From DASUAS01 sp963750045 (GTDB lineage Bacteria > Actinomycetota > Acidimicrobiia > IMCC26256 > DASPTH01): a DNA stretch of 64,000 nucleotides. The stretch covers positions 434,001-498,000 of the forward strand of contig CAVVPD010000003.1 in NCBI GenBank assembly GCA_963750045.1. Reading direction: 5' to 3'. Each line of letters starts with the position of its first letter. Position 1 is the stretch's first letter. The translations under genes were made by a program, and so were the position numbers. Below are positions 62,156-64,000 of this stretch, piece after piece. The notes beneath the pieces were generated by a model. That model searched no databases. It had not been told where the DNA came from and saw only the letters and a program-made list of their open reading frames with translations.

Positions 62156-62235
62156 CACTTTCTTTTCAAGCAGGCGATGAAGGGGGCGATTTCCGCCGAA
62201 AAGCCCGATCGCGGGCTCCACGGGAGCGTCGGCGG

Positions 62236-63483
62236 TCAGCCGAAGAGCACGCGCAGCTCTTTCGGGGTACGCATCATGGCCCCGCGTGCGTGCGGGACAG
62301 GGACGCCCGGGTCGAGGCGCAGATCCGGCAACTCGTCGAGGATCGCGTCGAGGGCGCGGGTGAGCTCCAGACGGGCGAGCATCTGCCCGAGGCAATTGTG
62401 CGCACCGAACGCGAACCCGAAGTGCCGGTGCTTCTCCCGGAAGATGTCGAAGTCGTCGGGTTGGTCGAACGCGGCGGGGTCGTGGTTGGCGGCACCGTAG
62501 AGGAGGTCGAGGTAGACGCCGGCGGGGACGGGCACACCGTCGATCACCGTGTCGGCCGTCGTCAGACGGCTGCTCGCGAGCACGGGGCCGTCCCACCGCA
62601 ACGCCTCTTCGATCGCGGCGCCGACCAGGGACCGGTCGTCGCGTACGGCAGCCAGCTGGTCGGGATTCGTGAGCAACCCGGTGAGGAGGGCCGTCGTCGT
62701 GCGAAAGGTGGTGTCGCCGCCCGCGTTGATGAGCTGACGAAGGAACGAGATCGCGACCTCGTCGGGGAGCGGTTCGTCGTCTGCTGCTGCCGTCGCGATC
62801 ACGCTGACGACGTCGTTCCCCGGATTCGAGCGGCGCTCGGCGAGCATCGCGGCGAAGTAGCGCCCGAGCTTCGCCGATGCGTCGAGCGCGTTGGTCATGT
62901 CGGGGTACGTGATGATCTGCGCGACCGTCAGCTTGTAGAAGATCTCGATGTCCGCAGGTGGGAGACCGAGCATCCGGTAGATCACGGTGAACGGGTAGAG
63001 GCGAGCGAACTGCTCGACGAGCTCCGCCGTGCCCGTGTCACGGAACGCACCGACGAGCTCCTCCACGACCGGCGCGACGATGTCCACGCCCCAGGCCTGC
63101 ACCACCGAGGGCCGGAACGCCTGTTGCAGGATCCGGCGGTATCGCGTGTGCTCCGGCGGGTCCATCACACTGACCGTGTGCCCGAACGCGGCTCCGAGCG
63201 TCGGCTCGAACGAGCGGTTGGAGAACGTCACGGGGTCGTTGAGCACCTGATCCACGCCCGCGAACGACAACACCATGTAGTGCGGCGGCGCCTCGCCGGC
63301 ACCCACGGGGTGCGGTGGGAGACCCATGACGAGGTTGTAGTCGCCCTCGAGCACCGGCGCCTGCGCGCGCAGCTCGGCGATACGCGGGTACGGATCGGCC
63401 TGGTCTCCGAACATCAACTCGTCGCTGAGATACGGGTCGAACGTGGGGTCGTCCAGATCCTCGATGCGAGCCGTGACCACCAT
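62236..63483 (-). CDS. Cytochrome P450
   Basis: An intact 415-residue P450 with I-helix NAGGDTTFRT, K-helix EEALRW and heme loop FGFAFGAHNCLGQMLARLEL. The start is ATG 63483 (MVVTARIEDLDDPTFDPYLS), preceded by GGGAGG. It differs from the other P450s in the window (GGDTT in place of GSETT), so it belongs to another family. The next gene downstream, the GGDEF protein, starts about 80 bp after its stop; a functional link is not evident. Confidence 0.95.
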   Translation of the reverse strand: MVVTARIEDLDDPTFDPYLSDELMFGDQADPYPRIAELRAQAPVLEGDYNLVMGLPPHPVGAGEAPPHYMVLSFAGVDQVLNDPVTFSNRSFEPTLGAAFGHTVSVMDPPEHTRYRRILQQAFRPSVVQAWGVDIVAPVVEELVGAFRDTGTAELVEQFARLYPFTVIYRMLGLPPADIEIFYKLTVAQIITYPDMTNALDASAKLGRYFAAMLAERRSNPGNDVVSVIATAAADDEPLPDEVAISFLRQLINAGGDTTFRTTTALLTGLLTNPDQLAAVRDDRSLVGAAIEEALRWDGPVLASSRLTTADTVIDGVPVPAGVYLDLLYGAANHDPAAFDQPDDFDIFREKHRHFGFAFGAHNCLGQMLARLELTRALDAILDELPDLRLDPGVPVPHARGAMMRTPKELRVLFG

Positions 63484-63680
63484 TCCCGTGCCTCCCGACC
63501 TCACTGCGCCGATCGCCGCGAGCGTAGCGACACCATGCGCCTCGATCGGTTCCCCGCATGGACACCGGACCGGTGCAGCAGTCGCCCGCGAGGGTGTCGT
63601 TCCCGTGTGGCGGATCCACTGGGAGGAGAGCGAGTGGAATATCGTGAGCGACCGGCCGCGGCCCGACGTAGGGGTGATCA

Positions 63681-64000
63681 ATGGCGCCAGTCGCAGTGCT
63701 GTCGGCGTTGCCCGACGAGCTCGCCCATCTGCTCGACGAGCTCGAAGCGGCGGAGGAGGAGCCCCTCGCCGTGGGAACTGCGTGGCACGGGAAGCTCCAC
63801 GGTCGTGAAGTGGTGTTGGCCCACGCCGGCATCGGGAAGGTCGCATCCGCGCTCGTCGCGACGTCGCTCATCGAGCGAACGAGTCCCGGCGCGCTGGTGT
63901 TCACGGGCGTCGCCGGGAGCCTCGATCCCGGCTTGGCCGTCGGCGACGTGCTGATCGCGTCGCACGTGGTCCAGCACGACGCGGGCGTGGTCTCGCCCGG
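63681..64000 (+). CDS. 5'-methylthioadenosine/S-adenosylhomocysteine nucleosidase-like, partial
   Basis: The first 106 residues of a purine-nucleoside-phosphorylase-fold protein: MAPVAVLSALPDELAHLLDE, VLAHAGIGKVASALVATSLI, FTGVAGSLDPGLAVGDVLIA and SHVVQHDAGV, all typical of MTA/SAH nucleosidases. The ATG at 63681 follows TAGGGG. The gene runs off the window at 64000. The divergent P450 starts 198 bp away; the gap holds no other gene. Futalosine hydrolase is a related alternative. Confidence 0.88.
   Translation, partial: MAPVAVLSALPDELAHLLDELEAAEEEPLAVGTAWHGKLHGREVVLAHAGIGKVASALVATSLIERTSPGALVFTGVAGSLDPGLAVGDVLIASHVVQHDAGVVSP

Noticed and set aside
1..64000. CRISPR arrays, complete insertion sequences, transposases, integrases or phage genes
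   Set aside because: No regularly spaced repeats, no transposase or recombinase motifs (DDE, tyrosine or serine recombinase) and no phage structural proteins were seen, although rearrangement scars are present.

Overview
The window looks like chromosome of a high-GC, probably environmental actinobacterium. The evidence is high GC by eye, frequent GTG starts, 4-nt stop/start overlaps (ATGA, GTGA), two F420-type luciferase-family oxidoreductases, four cytochrome P450s, a fused branched-chain-amino-acid-type ABC transporter, and a locus that matches Mycobacterium tuberculosis Rv0081-Rv0087 gene for gene. The exact class cannot be fixed from this sequence. Many genes that should be intact carry single-base frameshifts, several at short homopolymers. 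These look more like assembly errors than decay, so frame-broken genes are given as whole loci.

Positions 1-42 kb are a dense catabolic region for hydrophobic, CoA-activated substrates. In order it holds: a P450, TetR regulator, acyl-CoA synthetase, second P450 and divergent substrate-binding protein (0-6.3 kb); a minus-strand operon of Rieske oxygenase, DUF3237 protein, fused E1 alpha/beta 2-oxoacid dehydrogenase, stand-alone lipoyl domain, LLM oxidoreductase and FdhF-like molybdopterin oxidoreductase (13.7 to 6.3 kb); small SnoaL/NTF2-like proteins, a Gfo/Idh/MocA dehydrogenase, a VOC protein, a CitE-like lyase and a second LLM oxidoreductase (13.8-19.3 kb); a second orphan binding protein with two SDRs (19.4-22.4 kb); and a translationally coupled minus-strand operon of amidohydrolase, DUF1214 protein, sulfotransferase and two SDRs, followed by a P450 (28.9 to 22.4 kb). 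Family III CoA-transferases, a quinone-oxidoreductase-like MDR, a metallo-beta-lactamase-fold hydrolase, a two-gene hot-dog dehydratase, two SMP-30 lactonase-like proteins, SDRs and an esterase follow (29-41 kb). Acyl-CoA ligase, racemase/CoA-transferase, hydratase, SDR and lactonase functions fit breakdown of a terpenoid, steroid-like or other alicyclic compound; the substrate is not identified.

The catabolic region also holds debris. An amidohydrolase N-terminal remnant lies at 32.7 kb, rhamnosidase, esterase and hydrolase fragments at 33.9-34.8 kb, and a duplicated SMP-30 tail at 41.3 kb. Three promoters near these genes share a paired TGTACA element with exact 21-bp spacing.

Positions 43-51.3 kb are the most distinctive segment: an ArsR regulator divergent from a six-gene operon for a membrane complex related to group 4 [NiFe] hydrogenases (hycDPQE-type). 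The large subunit lacks all four cysteines that bind the NiFe centre. The segment is bounded by two direct ~100-bp repeats whose ends copy the 3' part of a tRNA-Leu, so it may be an island. A third partial copy lies at 58.1 kb.

Positions 51-57 kb encode an ABC transporter (binding protein, LivH-LivM-LivG fusion, LivF), a ligase remnant and a TetR regulator. Positions 58-62 kb hold a c-di-GMP module (HD-GYP protein, GGDEF protein, processive glycosyltransferase). The window ends with another P450 and the start of a purine nucleosidase gene.
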